A stretch of 64,000 nucleotides of DNA, taken from the NCBI RefSeq assembly GCF_007833215.1, contig NZ_CP042239.1, forward strand, positions 2,170,001-2,234,000, written 5' to 3'. Below are positions 54,053 to 62,765 of this stretch, one piece after another; the stretch's first letter is position 1; each line of letters begins with the position of its first letter. Under the pieces are notes generated by a model that saw nothing but the letters and a program-made list of their open reading frames with translations, did no database searches and had not been told where the DNA came from. Position numbers and translations under genes: made by a program. This DNA is from Sphingomonas suaedae. GTDB lineage: Bacteria > Pseudomonadota > Alphaproteobacteria > Sphingomonadales > Sphingomonadaceae.

Positions 54053-56223
54053 AATGCCTGCCCGATCGAGATATAAAGCGCGATCCGGGACTCGCCCGGC
54101 TTGCGCGCGATCGGCGTGGCGATGTCGAGCCGCATCGGGCCGAAATTGGTGTAGAAGCGTCCACCGATGCCCGCACCAAAACGGATATTGCTCAGTTGCG
54201 GCATCGATTCCTCATAGACCTGACCCGCATCGATGAACGGGACAATCCCGAAATTGCCGAACCGGTAGCGCGCCTCGATCGCGAATTCGTTGAAGCTGCG
54301 CCCGCCGATCGGCTTGCCATCGGGTGCGCGGGGGCCAAGTTCCTGATAGCCAAAGCCGCGTACCGACCCGCCGCCGCCCGCATAATAGCGCCGCGAGGGG
54401 GCGAGGTCGTTGCGATCGATCCCCTGAATCGTGCCAAACCGCGCGCGCCCGGCGATGACGATGCTGTCGGTCACGGGATAATAGGCCGTCCCCTCGACCA
54501 TCGCGCGCCCATAGGGGCGGACGGCGCCGCGCACCGAAGTTTCGGGACTGAGGTTGAGCTTTACGCGCCAGCCGCGCGTCGGGTTGAGCAGATCGTCCGA
54601 CTGGTCCCATCCAGCGAACAGCGGCAGCGCGGCGATGAAATAGGTGCCGCGCTCGCGCACGCCCTTGGTCAGGTCGAACCGGTCCTCGCTGGTCCCCACC
54701 AGCTCGACCCCATAGGCATAGGTCAGCTTCTTCTGCCAGATCGGGGTGGAATCATAGGAGACGCGCGCAGCGAGCGTGCCGGTGAGACCGGTGAACGCCT
54801 CCACGTCCGAACGCAGCGCCGAGGCGACGATCTGGAAGGTGCGGTCGCGCTGTCCGGCATTGGAGCGGCGGAACGTCGCCGATGCGCCCTGTTCCTGCGT
54901 GCCTGCGATGCCCGTCAGGATCAGCGCGCCTTCGGGCGGGAACAGGTTGCGGTGCGTCCAGCTGAGTTCGGCGCGCAGCCCCTGGCCGGTGCTGTATCCG
55001 GCTTCGGCGGCGAGCGTCCGGGCCGGCCCCTTGGTCTGGCGGACCAGCAGATCGACGGCTTCGGTGCCATCCGCGCCCACCTCCCCGGTCTTTACCGGCT
55101 CGACCGACACGGTGGAGAACAGGCTGGTCGCGATCAGCGCGTCACGCAGGTCATCGACCTTGCGGCTGTCGTACAGGTCGGTGCGGTCGAAACGGGTCAG
55201 CACTTCGATATGATCGGGGGCGAACACGGCGTCGCCCTCGGTCCGGATACCGCCGAAACGCGCGCGCGGCCCGATCGCGACGGGCAACGTGTAGTCGCCG
55301 GTGCGCGTCGTCTCGTCGAGCAATATGTCGCGCTGGCCGACTTCGGCGAAGGGATAGCCATTTTGCGGGAGCGCGACGCTGATCGCCGCCTCGGCCGCCT
55401 GGACGCGGATCGCGTCGATCGGCTCGCCGGACTTGAGCTTGAAATTGTCCGCGATCAGGCTGGGCGGCACCGTGGGATCCGCCTTGATCCGGATCGCGCC
55501 CAATGTGTAGAGCGGTCCCGGCACCGCCGCGACTGTCGCGGTCACCGGTCGCTCGCCATCCGGGGTCTGGTCGATCGTCGAGATGGCGGTCGCGTCATAA
55601 TAGCCGAGCGACTTCATCAGCCGCACCGCCAGCCCTTCATCCTCGCGCGCCCGCGCGCCGATGATCGCGGCGTTGGCGGCGACGCCGTCGCCATCCTCCA
55701 GCGCAGAGAGGTCGTTGAAGCGATCCTCCAGCCCGATCTCGTCCAGCCCGGTGACGCGGGTGGCATAGCGGATTTCGACCGCCGCCCCGTCATTGGCGGC
55801 GACGGGTTCGGCGATCGGGGTGGTGTCGAATTCGGCAAGCGGCGTCAGGGGTGCGGCGATCTCAGCCTCCTCCCCCGTCGCATCGAAGGGCGGCGCATCC
55901 TCGATCGGCTCCACCGGCGCAACAGGCTCGGCAGGCGGCGCCATTTCCTCCAGCGGTGCATCCATGTCGTCGGACAACTGCGGCAGCGCTTCGGAAAACT
56001 CGGCGTCGGTGACGATCGGCTTCTCATCCTGCGCCTCGTCACCGGGGGCGCCCTCAACCTCCGGCGTTTCCGGTGCGTCGGCGGGCGCGCCCTGTCCGGG
56101 CTTGCCCGCGCTGCCATCGATCTGTGCGAAAGCGGCTCCGGGGATTAGCGCGCTGCTTGCCAGCAGCAGAATGAACAGCCTCACGCCCGAAATACCCCTG
56201 AACTCCCAATGGGATCGCGCCAT
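54049..56223 (-). CDS. tamA: outer-membrane assembly factor TamA
   Basis: 724 residues. A signal peptide (about 1-35), then an unusual acidic, Pro/Glu/Ala-rich linker to about residue 130, three POTRA domains (about 130-400; SGEPIDAIRVQAAEAAISVALPQNGYPFAEVG) and a 16-strand barrel ending in Phe (IGQAF). It belongs to the Omp85/BamA superfamily and pairs with TamB, the next gene. ATG 56223. Confidence 0.93.
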   Translation of the reverse strand: MARSHWEFRGISGVRLFILLLASSALIPGAAFAQIDGSAGKPGQGAPADAPETPEVEGAPGDEAQDEKPIVTDAEFSEALPQLSDDMDAPLEEMAPPAEPVAPVEPIEDAPPFDATGEEAEIAAPLTPLAEFDTTPIAEPVAANDGAAVEIRYATRVTGLDEIGLEDRFNDLSALEDGDGVAANAAIIGARAREDEGLAVRLMKSLGYYDATAISTIDQTPDGERPVTATVAAVPGPLYTLGAIRIKADPTVPPSLIADNFKLKSGEPIDAIRVQAAEAAISVALPQNGYPFAEVGQRDILLDETTRTGDYTLPVAIGPRARFGGIRTEGDAVFAPDHIEVLTRFDRTDLYDSRKVDDLRDALIATSLFSTVSVEPVKTGEVGADGTEAVDLLVRQTKGPARTLAAEAGYSTGQGLRAELSWTHRNLFPPEGALILTGIAGTQEQGASATFRRSNAGQRDRTFQIVASALRSDVEAFTGLTGTLAARVSYDSTPIWQKKLTYAYGVELVGTSEDRFDLTKGVRERGTYFIAALPLFAGWDQSDDLLNPTRGWRVKLNLSPETSVRGAVRPYGRAMVEGTAYYPVTDSIVIAGRARFGTIQGIDRNDLAPSRRYYAGGGGSVRGFGYQELGPRAPDGKPIGGRSFNEFAIEARYRFGNFGIVPFIDAGQVYEESMPQLSNIRFGAGIGGRFYTNFGPMRLDIATPIARKPGESRIALYISIGQAF

Positions 56224-56297
56224 TTACACACGGCACGTACCCCGACCGCTAGCGCAACGTGCCAGCGGGCGGAAGGTTCAACATGGTGTGCGGATCG

Positions 56298-58394
56298 TTA
56301 GTGCCGGGCCTTTGCGCGTGCGCGATACGCGTGGAGCAACGGTTCGGTGTAACCGCTGGGCTGGCTCACCCCCTCAAACACCAGCGCGCGCGCCGCCTGT
56401 AGCGCGAGGCTGTCGGGATTGTCCGCCATCGCGCGGTAGAGCGGATCGCCCGCATTCTGCGCATCGACCTTGGCGGCCATGCGCGCAAAGGCCGCGTCGA
56501 TATCCGCAGCGGTCGCGACGCCGTGGAGCAGCCAGTTGGCCATATGCTGCGAGCTGATGCGCAGCGTCGCGCGGTCCTCCATCAGGCCGATATCGTGGAT
56601 GTCGGGCACTTTGGAACAGCCGACACCCTGGTCGATCCAGCGCACGACATAGCCGAGAATGCCCTGCGCATTATTGTCCAGCTCGCGCGCGACCTCTTCC
56701 GGCGTCCAGTTGCGCCCCTGGGCAAGGGGGATCGTCAGCAGGCCGTCGAGGCCCGGCACCGCTTCGGCCGCAATCTGCTGCTGGCGCGCGAACACATCGA
56801 CCTTGTGATAGTGCATCGCGTGCAGCGTCGCGGCTGTGGGCGACGGCACCCAGGCGGTGTTGGCGCCGCTCAGCGGATGGCCGATCTTCTGGTCCATCAT
56901 ATCGGCCATCCGGTCGGGCGCGGCCCACATGCCCTTGCCGATCTGCGCCCTGCCCGACAGGCCATGCTTGAGACCGATGCGGACATTGCGGTCCTCATAG
57001 GCCGCGATCCAGCGCGATGCCTTCATCTCCGCCTTGGGGATCATCGGCCCGGCGCGCATCGATGTGTGAATCTCGTCCCCGGTACGGTCGAGAAAGCCGG
57101 TGTTGATGAAGGCGATACGGTCACGCACCGCATGGATACAGGCGGCAAGGTTGGCGCTGGTCCGCCGCTCCTCGTCCATCACGCCCACTTTGATCGTGTG
57201 GCGGGGCAGGCCGAGCAGATCCTCGACCGCGTCGAACAGATCGTTGGTGAAGCCGCAATCCTCGGGGCCGTGCATCTTGGGCTTGACGATATAGATGCTG
57301 CCCGTGCGGCTGTTGCGGTGTTTGCCGAGGCCCTTGAGGTCGTGCAGCGCGATGGTGCTGGTGACGATCGCGTCAAGGATACCCTCGGGCGCCTCCTCCC
57401 CTTCGATCTGGATCGCGGGGGTGGTCATCAGATGGCCGACATTGCGCACGAAGAGCAGGCTGCGACCGGGCAGCGTCAGGTCGCTGGCATGGGGACGCCG
57501 ATAGACGCGGTCGTCCGCCAGCGCCCGGGTCAGGCGCTTGCCGCCCTTGTCGAAGCTCTCGGTCAGGTCGCCGCGCATCAGGCCGAGCCAGTTGGCATAG
57601 GCCGCGACCTTGTCGTCGGCATCGACCGCCGCGATCGAATCCTCGAGATCGACGATGGTGGTGAGCGCGCTTTCGAGGATCACGTCGGCGATCCCTGCGG
57701 GGTCGGATGCGCCGATCGGATGGGTGCGGTCGACCACGATCTCGATATGCAGGCCGTTGTGCTGGAACAGCATCGTCTCGCCGCGCGATCCGACGAACTG
57801 GCCCGGATCGGCGAGCGGAAGGTCGCCGCCCGCGAAGTCGGCCCAAGACATGCCGGTCAGCGGCACCGCGTCGTCGAGGAACGCCTTGGCCGCTGCAATC
57901 ACCTGCGCGCCGCGCTGCGCATCGTAGCCGCCGGGCTTGGCCGAACCGGGCAGCGCATCGGTGCCGTAAAAGGCGTCGTAGAGGCTGCCCCAGCGCGCAT
58001 TGGCAGCGTTCAGCACGAAGCGGGCATTGAGCGCGGGCACGACGAGCTGCGGCCCGGCCATCGTCGCGATCTCGGCATCGACATTGGCGGTACCGATGGT
58101 GAAATCGCCGGGTTCGGGCACGAGATAGCCGATCTCACGCAGGAACGCCTCCTGCGCCGCGGGATCGGCGGCGCGCGCCGCCCCCCCCGCGCACCAGGTA
58201 TCGATTTGTGCCTGAAGCGCCTCGCGCCGCGCCAGTAAGTCACGATTATGTGGGGCAAAGCGCGCGAAAATCTCGGCCGCGCCCGACCACCAGTCGTCGG
58301 CGGCGATGCCCAGCGGGGGCAGCACCTGTTCCTCCACGAACCGCACGAGCGGCGCGGCGACGGCGAGACCGGCGCGGGTCTGGGTGGCGGTCAT
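56298..58394 (-). CDS. glcB: malate synthase G
   Basis: 698 residues, close to the standard 720. It condenses glyoxylate and acetyl-CoA to malate in the glyoxylate bypass. Family stretches: [66 protein letters not shown] and [21 protein letters not shown]. The MarR gene lies upstream on the same strand and may co-transcribe or control it. No isocitrate lyase gene is in the window. Confidence 0.97.
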   Translation of the reverse strand: MTATQTRAGLAVAAPLVRFVEEQVLPPLGIAADDWWSGAAEIFARFAPHNRDLLARREALQAQIDTWCAGGAARAADPAAQEAFLREIGYLVPEPGDFTIGTANVDAEIATMAGPQLVVPALNARFVLNAANARWGSLYDAFYGTDALPGSAKPGGYDAQRGAQVIAAAKAFLDDAVPLTGMSWADFAGGDLPLADPGQFVGSRGETMLFQHNGLHIEIVVDRTHPIGASDPAGIADVILESALTTIVDLEDSIAAVDADDKVAAYANWLGLMRGDLTESFDKGGKRLTRALADDRVYRRPHASDLTLPGRSLLFVRNVGHLMTTPAIQIEGEEAPEGILDAIVTSTIALHDLKGLGKHRNSRTGSIYIVKPKMHGPEDCGFTNDLFDAVEDLLGLPRHTIKVGVMDEERRTSANLAACIHAVRDRIAFINTGFLDRTGDEIHTSMRAGPMIPKAEMKASRWIAAYEDRNVRIGLKHGLSGRAQIGKGMWAAPDRMADMMDQKIGHPLSGANTAWVPSPTAATLHAMHYHKVDVFARQQQIAAEAVPGLDGLLTIPLAQGRNWTPEEVARELDNNAQGILGYVVRWIDQGVGCSKVPDIHDIGLMEDRATLRISSQHMANWLLHGVATAADIDAAFARMAAKVDAQNAGDPLYRAMADNPDSLALQAARALVFEGVSQPSGYTEPLLHAYRARAKARH

Positions 58395-58480
58395 GGAATC
58401 CTCCTGGCTAGCAACTGCAACTGCCCTGGGGAGGGAATGGACCGATTAGGCGAGGATGCCGCTCCTGATCAAGTCCGGGA

Positions 58481-58933
58481 TCAGAATCCGGGCGAAATCG
58501 CCGCCGCCGCCGCTTCGACCCGTTCGAGCATCTTGCGAAGCTGCTCCTGTTCCGCGTCGGACAGGCTGGCGAAGATGCGCCGCTCGAACTCCAGCGCCTG
58601 AGGGGCGATCTGGCGGTAGAGCGCCCAGCCTTCGGGGCTGAGATCGAGCAAATGCGAGCGCTGGTCGTCGGGATTCGGTGTGCGCGTGACAAGGCCCCGC
58701 TCGTGCAGCGAGATCGCGGCCCGACTGACGGTCACCTTGTCCATCTGGGTCCGGCCACACAGCGCCTGCTGGCTCATCGATCCGAATTCGGCGAGCACCG
58801 TTACCAACCGCCATTCGGGAATGCGCAACCCGAAGCGCGCATGATAGGCGCCCGCGATGGTGCCGGACACGCGGTTCGAGGCGACCGAGAGCCGATAGGG
58901 CAGGAAAGCGTCGAGTTTGAGTGTTGCCGTCAT
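58481..58933 (-). CDS. MarR-family transcriptional regulator
   Basis: 150 residues. Winged helix MarR: MSQQALCGRTQMDKVTVSRAAISLHERGLVTRTPNPDDQRSHLLDLSPEGWALYRQIAP. ATG 58933 follows AGGACAG-like bases; the longer reading has an atypical N-terminus. It is 86 bases upstream of glcB in the same direction. An inverted repeat GCAATG-N12-CATTGC (58966-58989) upstream of its start may be its operator (low confidence), and CTGATC-N8-GATCAG overlaps its stop. Confidence 0.87.
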   Translation of the reverse strand: MTATLKLDAFLPYRLSVASNRVSGTIAGAYHARFGLRIPEWRLVTVLAEFGSMSQQALCGRTQMDKVTVSRAAISLHERGLVTRTPNPDDQRSHLLDLSPEGWALYRQIAPQALEFERRIFASLSDAEQEQLRKMLERVEAAAAAISPGF

Positions 58934-59046
58934 AGGACAGTAAATGACGGGTTCGGACGGGGGATGCAATGCAACCTAAACTTCATTGCGCAAAAGCGAC
59001 GGCCCGGGACAGAAACTGTCGCCGGACCGAGTTATCTCATAGTGTG

Positions 59047-59124
59047 CGGCACCGGCCCGCTCCCCCACCCGGCCACCCATAGGATGGTGAAGTTGGATGG
59101 CCGGGTGGGGAGCGGCCCGGTGCC
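59047..59124. repeat. long intergenic palindrome, family A copy 2
   Basis: Left arm (from 59047, CGGCACCGGCCCGCTCCCCC) and right arm (ends 59124) form about 30 pairs with one bulge and two mismatches; the loop is about 14 bases. It starts 22 bases after the MFS transporter stop on the minus strand. The arms share their sequence and the CCACCCA/GGATGGCC loop edges with the copy at 13539-13619. Confidence 0.8.
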
Positions 59125-59146
59125 GTTTCGGCGCAAGCTGAAAACC

Positions 59147-60454
59147 CTATACCGAAACGCGGGCAAGCCGTGGCGAGAGCAGGTGGATCGCCCCGACCGC
59201 GAGGAAATAGACGACGGTGCACGCCGCGAAGATCAGCGTGTAATTGCCATCGGTCGCGTCGAGCACCAGGCCGGTGGACTTGGCCATGATCATGCCGCCG
59301 ACGCCGCCCGCAAAGCCGCCCAGGCCGATCACCGATCCCACCGCGCGCTTGGGGAACATGTCCGGCGGCAGCGACAACAAGTTCGTCGAAAAGGCCTGAT
59401 GCCCGGCCAGCGCGACGCCGATCACGCACACCGCGACCCACATATTGTCGATATTGGTGACGAACAGCAGCGGCACGACACAGCAGCCCGCGATGATCAT
59501 CGTCACCTTGCGCGCGGCATTGGGCGTCCAGCCGCCATGGATCAGCCGCGAGGACAGCCAGCCGCCGGCGATGCTGCCGACGTCGGAGAGCAGGTACATC
59601 GCGATCATCGGCAGCAGCACGAGTTTGAGATCGACGTCATAGGTGCTGGCGAAATATTTGGGCAGCCAGAACAGCATCAGGAACCAGACCGGATCGGTCA
59701 GGAACTTGGCGACCGCGAACGCCCATGCCTCACGCAGGCGAATGACGCGGCTCCAGCCGATCTTCTCCACCTGCTCGGGCGGGTCATGCTCGATCCAGGC
59801 AAGCTCACCCTCGCTCACCTTCCCGCTTTCGCGCGGGTTGCTGTAGAATTTGAGCCACAGAACGAGCAGCACCAGGCCGAACAGGCCCGAATAGATGAAC
59901 GTCTCGCGCCAGTCGAAGCCGAGGAACACCATGAACAACCACAAGGTCGGCGCGGTCAGGATCACGCCGATCGTCGTCGCCGAATTGACCCAGCCGATCG
60001 CATAGGCCCGCTCCTTTTGCGGGAACCACTCGCTGCTCGCCCGGACGACCGAGGGGAAATGCCCCGCCTCGCCCACGCCCAGCACGATGCGCGCCGCCAT
60101 GAAGGCCGCGACCGAGCTGGCAAAACCGTGCATCACATGGCCGATCGTCCAGACCGTGATGGCGATGCCATAGCCGATCTTGGGTCCGAACCGGTCGACC
60201 AGCCAGCCCATGAGCAGGAAGCCCAGCGCGTAGGCGAACTGGAATGCGGTGACGATGTTGCCATAGTCATTCTCGCTCCAGCCCATCTCCTTGCCCAGGT
60301 CGGGCGCGAGCAGGCCGAGCATCGTGCGGTCGATATAATTGACCGTGGTCGCGAAGAAGAGAACCGCGACGATCATCCAGCGAAAGCGGCCCGTTCTGGC
60401 CACGGGCGCCGTGCGGGGCGGGTCGCCGCCGCGATCGGCCTGCGTCGCGTTCAT
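59147..60454 (-). CDS. MFS transporter, hexuronate (ExuT-like) group
   Basis: 435 residues with 12 predicted membrane helices. Typical stretches are NYIDRTMLGLLAPDLGKEMGWSENDYG, GWLVDRFGPK, ARIVLGVGEAGHFPSVVRASSEWFPQKERAYAIGWVNSATTIG. It matches the anion:cation symporter branch with hexuronate transporter ExuT. The neighbouring uxaA and reductase genes support uptake of glucuronate or galacturonate. It lies 11 bases after the FAH-fold gene. Confidence 0.87.
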   Translation of the reverse strand: MNATQADRGGDPPRTAPVARTGRFRWMIVAVLFFATTVNYIDRTMLGLLAPDLGKEMGWSENDYGNIVTAFQFAYALGFLLMGWLVDRFGPKIGYGIAITVWTIGHVMHGFASSVAAFMAARIVLGVGEAGHFPSVVRASSEWFPQKERAYAIGWVNSATTIGVILTAPTLWLFMVFLGFDWRETFIYSGLFGLVLLVLWLKFYSNPRESGKVSEGELAWIEHDPPEQVEKIGWSRVIRLREAWAFAVAKFLTDPVWFLMLFWLPKYFASTYDVDLKLVLLPMIAMYLLSDVGSIAGGWLSSRLIHGGWTPNAARKVTMIIAGCCVVPLLFVTNIDNMWVAVCVIGVALAGHQAFSTNLLSLPPDMFPKRAVGSVIGLGGFAGGVGGMIMAKSTGLVLDATDGNYTLIFAACTVVYFLAVGAIHLLSPRLARVSV

Positions 60455-60465
60455 CCATTCTCTCC

Positions 60466-61260
60466 CTATCCGGCGGGTCTGGCGGCCTCGATCGTGCAGC
60501 TCACCCGCATGGTGCCGAAACTGGCAGTAACATTGGCGTTTGGCGATACTTCATGGACGCCGGTGACGGCGCCCGAGGAAATCCACTGGCCCGGGCGCAG
60601 CGCGATGCCGCGTGCAGCCATCGCCTCGAACAGGAAGCGGGCAGCGCCGATCGGGCCGTCCAGCATGGTGCGCGCGGTCGCCGCTCCCGCCTGGACTCCG
60701 TCGATCGTCAGCGTCACCGGCCAGTCGATAAAGCCAAGGTCGCGCCAGTCGGCAATCGCTTCGCCGACCACCAGCCCGTGATTGTTGCCGAAATCGGAAA
60801 TGGTGACGAGCGGCCCGTGGCTGTTGATGCCGGGAAAGGGCGAACTGGCGATTTCCAGCCCGACATGAACCGCGTCGATCAGCGCGGCGGCTTCGTCCAG
60901 CGTGTAGTTCAACTTTGCGGGATCCGGCGCGGCGCCAATGCGGAGCAGGAATTCAGCCTCCGCAGCGCCAAAGCCTTCGCCGAATATCGGCATGGACGGG
61001 ACCGTATCGATCCCGTCATGGACATGATCGACGAAAATCGGTCCGGCCAGGCGGTTGGTGCCGAGCTGAGCGTCGAGCGGCGGGTTGATCCGTCCGACCT
61101 TCCACCCCGCCACCTCGCCCCCTGCGAGCGCGATCGCCCGGTCCTGGATGCCATAGGCGTCGGCAAGGGAGGTCGGCGCGGCGCCGGGATATTCGGACAG
61201 ACCGCGCGCATCGCGGCGAGCGGAGACAAATGCCTTCGCAATGACGTCCAGGTCGTTCAT
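60466..61260 (-). CDS. 2-keto-4-pentenoate hydratase / FAH-fold protein in uronate cluster
   Basis: 264 residues. FAH/MhpD-like: AIALAGGEVAGWKVGRINPPLDAQLGTNRLAGPIF, the metal ligands in AAEAEFLLRIG (E-x-E) and GLEIASSPFPGINS. Homologues hydrate 2-keto-4-pentenoates or cleave acylpyruvates. In this uronate cluster it may act on a 2-keto-3-deoxy sugar acid, but this is inferred from context. ATG 61260 has GAGGGG before it; earlier in-frame starts lack an SD. Confidence 0.83.
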   Translation of the reverse strand: MNDLDVIAKAFVSARRDARGLSEYPGAAPTSLADAYGIQDRAIALAGGEVAGWKVGRINPPLDAQLGTNRLAGPIFVDHVHDGIDTVPSMPIFGEGFGAAEAEFLLRIGAAPDPAKLNYTLDEAAALIDAVHVGLEIASSPFPGINSHGPLVTISDFGNNHGLVVGEAIADWRDLGFIDWPVTLTIDGVQAGAATARTMLDGPIGAARFLFEAMAARGIALRPGQWISSGAVTGVHEVSPNANVTASFGTMRVSCTIEAARPAG

Positions 61261-61299
61261 CCACCCCTCGCTCATCTTGTCGACGACACCGCTAATGGA

Positions 61300-61327
61300 A
61301 ACCGGTGTCAATGACAAGACACCGGTT
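61300..61327. promoter_or_regulatory. perfect inverted-repeat operator in the uronate cluster
   Basis: AACCGGTGTC (61300-61309) and GACACCGGTT (61318-61327) are exact complements with an 8-base loop. The right arm overlaps the stop of the reductase gene. It lies 40 bases upstream of the FAH-fold gene start. Each arm also contains an ACCGGT core, the type of centre bound by LacI-family sugar regulators. It may let the FAH/transporter pair respond to uronate separately from the upstream genes. Confidence 0.55.
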
Positions 61328-62765
61328 ACGCTTTGAGCAGATTTGGGATGTCGTTGGCGAGAATCCGCTCCACCGCATGGGTCACGGCGCCCCGAAACGC
61401 GGCGTCATGCGAAAGTTCGGGGCGGAAAATCGCGTCAAACGCGAACAGGCGCTCGACCAGCTGTGCGGGCGTCGCCCCGCGCGCCGCATCGGCCAGCGGA
61501 CCGGCCAGCGGATCGGTAATCGCCTCCCCCGAATCGGAACGGCGGGCGATGAAGACCATCCAGGCGGCGACCGGGATCGCCAGCCGCTCGACCGGCCGCC
61601 CCGCCTGCTTCGCCGCCGCGACCGTATCGAGCAGCCGATAGGGCAGCTTCTGCGACCCGTCCCAGGCGATCTGCGACAGCAGATGCCGGATCGCCGGATT
61701 GCGGAAACGCGTCAACACCGCCCGGACATAGGCGCCGTGATCGAGCCCGGCGACGGGATCGAGCACCGGCACGATATCCTGATGCGCCAGCCGTTCGGCA
61801 AAGCCCGCCAGGTCGCGCTGCGCCATCGCATCGGCGACGGTTTCGAGACCCAGCGCCAGGCCGAGATAGGCGAGGCTGGAATGCAGCCCGTTGAGAATGC
61901 GCAGCTTGGCGCGTTCATAGCCCCCGACATCGTCGGTCAGGATCGCGCCCACGGAGGCGAGGTCGGGGCCATTGCCCAGATCGCGCGCGCCGATCACCCA
62001 TTGGGTGAACGCCTCACGCTGCACCGCCGCCTTGTCCTCCACGCCCAATTGCTCGGCGACCTGCGCGAGAAAGGCGTGATCGCTCGCGGGCGTGATCGAA
62101 TCGACCATCGTATCGGGAAAGCGCACCCGATCGGCGATCCACTTCGCCAGATCGGGATCGCGCTCGCGCGCCAACGCAATCGTCGCGGCGCGCAGCTTGC
62201 CGCCATTTCCCGAAAGATTGTCGCAGCACAGCACCATGAACGGGGGCACGTCGCCCCAGCGCCGCGCGGCCAGCCCCTGCACCAGCCAGCCGACGAAACT
62301 GCGTGGTTCGCCGCCCTTTCGGTCGGCGACGATATCAGGATGGTTCATGTCGAGCGTGCCGTCGCCCGCGAGGCAATAGCCCTTCTCGGTCACGGTCGAA
62401 GTGACGAGGCGCACCTGCGGGTCTCCCAGCAGCTGGGCCAGCGTCGCACCGCCACCCGGGCCGATTCCCGCACGCTGCGCACCAATCACCCGCAGCGAGG
62501 GCTCGCGGTCGAGCACCGCCAGCGTATAGTATCCGTCCTGCGCCGCCAGCGCCTCGACCGTTCCCGCCGAACGGAGGGACACGGCGGTGATGCCCCAGCG
62601 TGGATCGCGCGCCAGCAGCGCGTCGAAATAGCTGGCCTGATGCGCGCGGTGGAATGCGCCCGGGCCGAAATGCAGCACCCCGCGCGAGATCAGGCCGGGG
62701 TCATAGGCGGGAAGCGCCACATTGTCTGGCAGATGCGCCAGCGTCTCGCGCGACAATCTCTTCAA
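61326..62765 (-). CDS. uxuB: mannitol dehydrogenase-family fructuronate/tagaturonate reductase
   Basis: 479 residues. ISRGVLHFGPGAFHRAHQASYFDALL is the N-terminal NAD-binding signature of mannitol dehydrogenase-family proteins; TVTEKGYC and the C-terminal helical domain (ILNGLHSSLAYLGLALGLETVADAM) follow. It probably interconverts fructuronate/mannonate (UxuB) and possibly tagaturonate/altronate, given uxaA beside it. A TTG start overlaps the uxaA stop. Confidence 0.83.
   Translation of the reverse strand: MKRLSRETLAHLPDNVALPAYDPGLISRGVLHFGPGAFHRAHQASYFDALLARDPRWGITAVSLRSAGTVEALAAQDGYYTLAVLDREPSLRVIGAQRAGIGPGGGATLAQLLGDPQVRLVTSTVTEKGYCLAGDGTLDMNHPDIVADRKGGEPRSFVGWLVQGLAARRWGDVPPFMVLCCDNLSGNGGKLRAATIALARERDPDLAKWIADRVRFPDTMVDSITPASDHAFLAQVAEQLGVEDKAAVQREAFTQWVIGARDLGNGPDLASVGAILTDDVGGYERAKLRILNGLHSSLAYLGLALGLETVADAMAQRDLAGFAERLAHQDIVPVLDPVAGLDHGAYVRAVLTRFRNPAIRHLLSQIAWDGSQKLPYRLLDTVAAAKQAGRPVERLAIPVAAWMVFIARRSDSGEAITDPLAGPLADAARGATPAQLVERLFAFDAIFRPELSHDAAFRGAVTHAVERILANDIPNLLKA

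Noticed and set aside
51926..54076. A 716-residue open frame on the plus strand opposite tamB
   Set aside because: It is the antisense shadow of the high-GC tamB frame: low-complexity, Arg/Ala/Gly/Asp-rich and without any domain, while the other strand is a clear TamB.
53920..56148. A 742-residue open frame on the plus strand opposite tamA
   Set aside because: Antisense shadow of tamA; the protein has biased, meaningless composition and no signal or domain.
56232..56263. GGCACGT...ACGTGCC hairpin upstream of tamA
   Set aside because: Seven-base arms with an 18-base loop and no T-run; too weak to call a terminator or operator.
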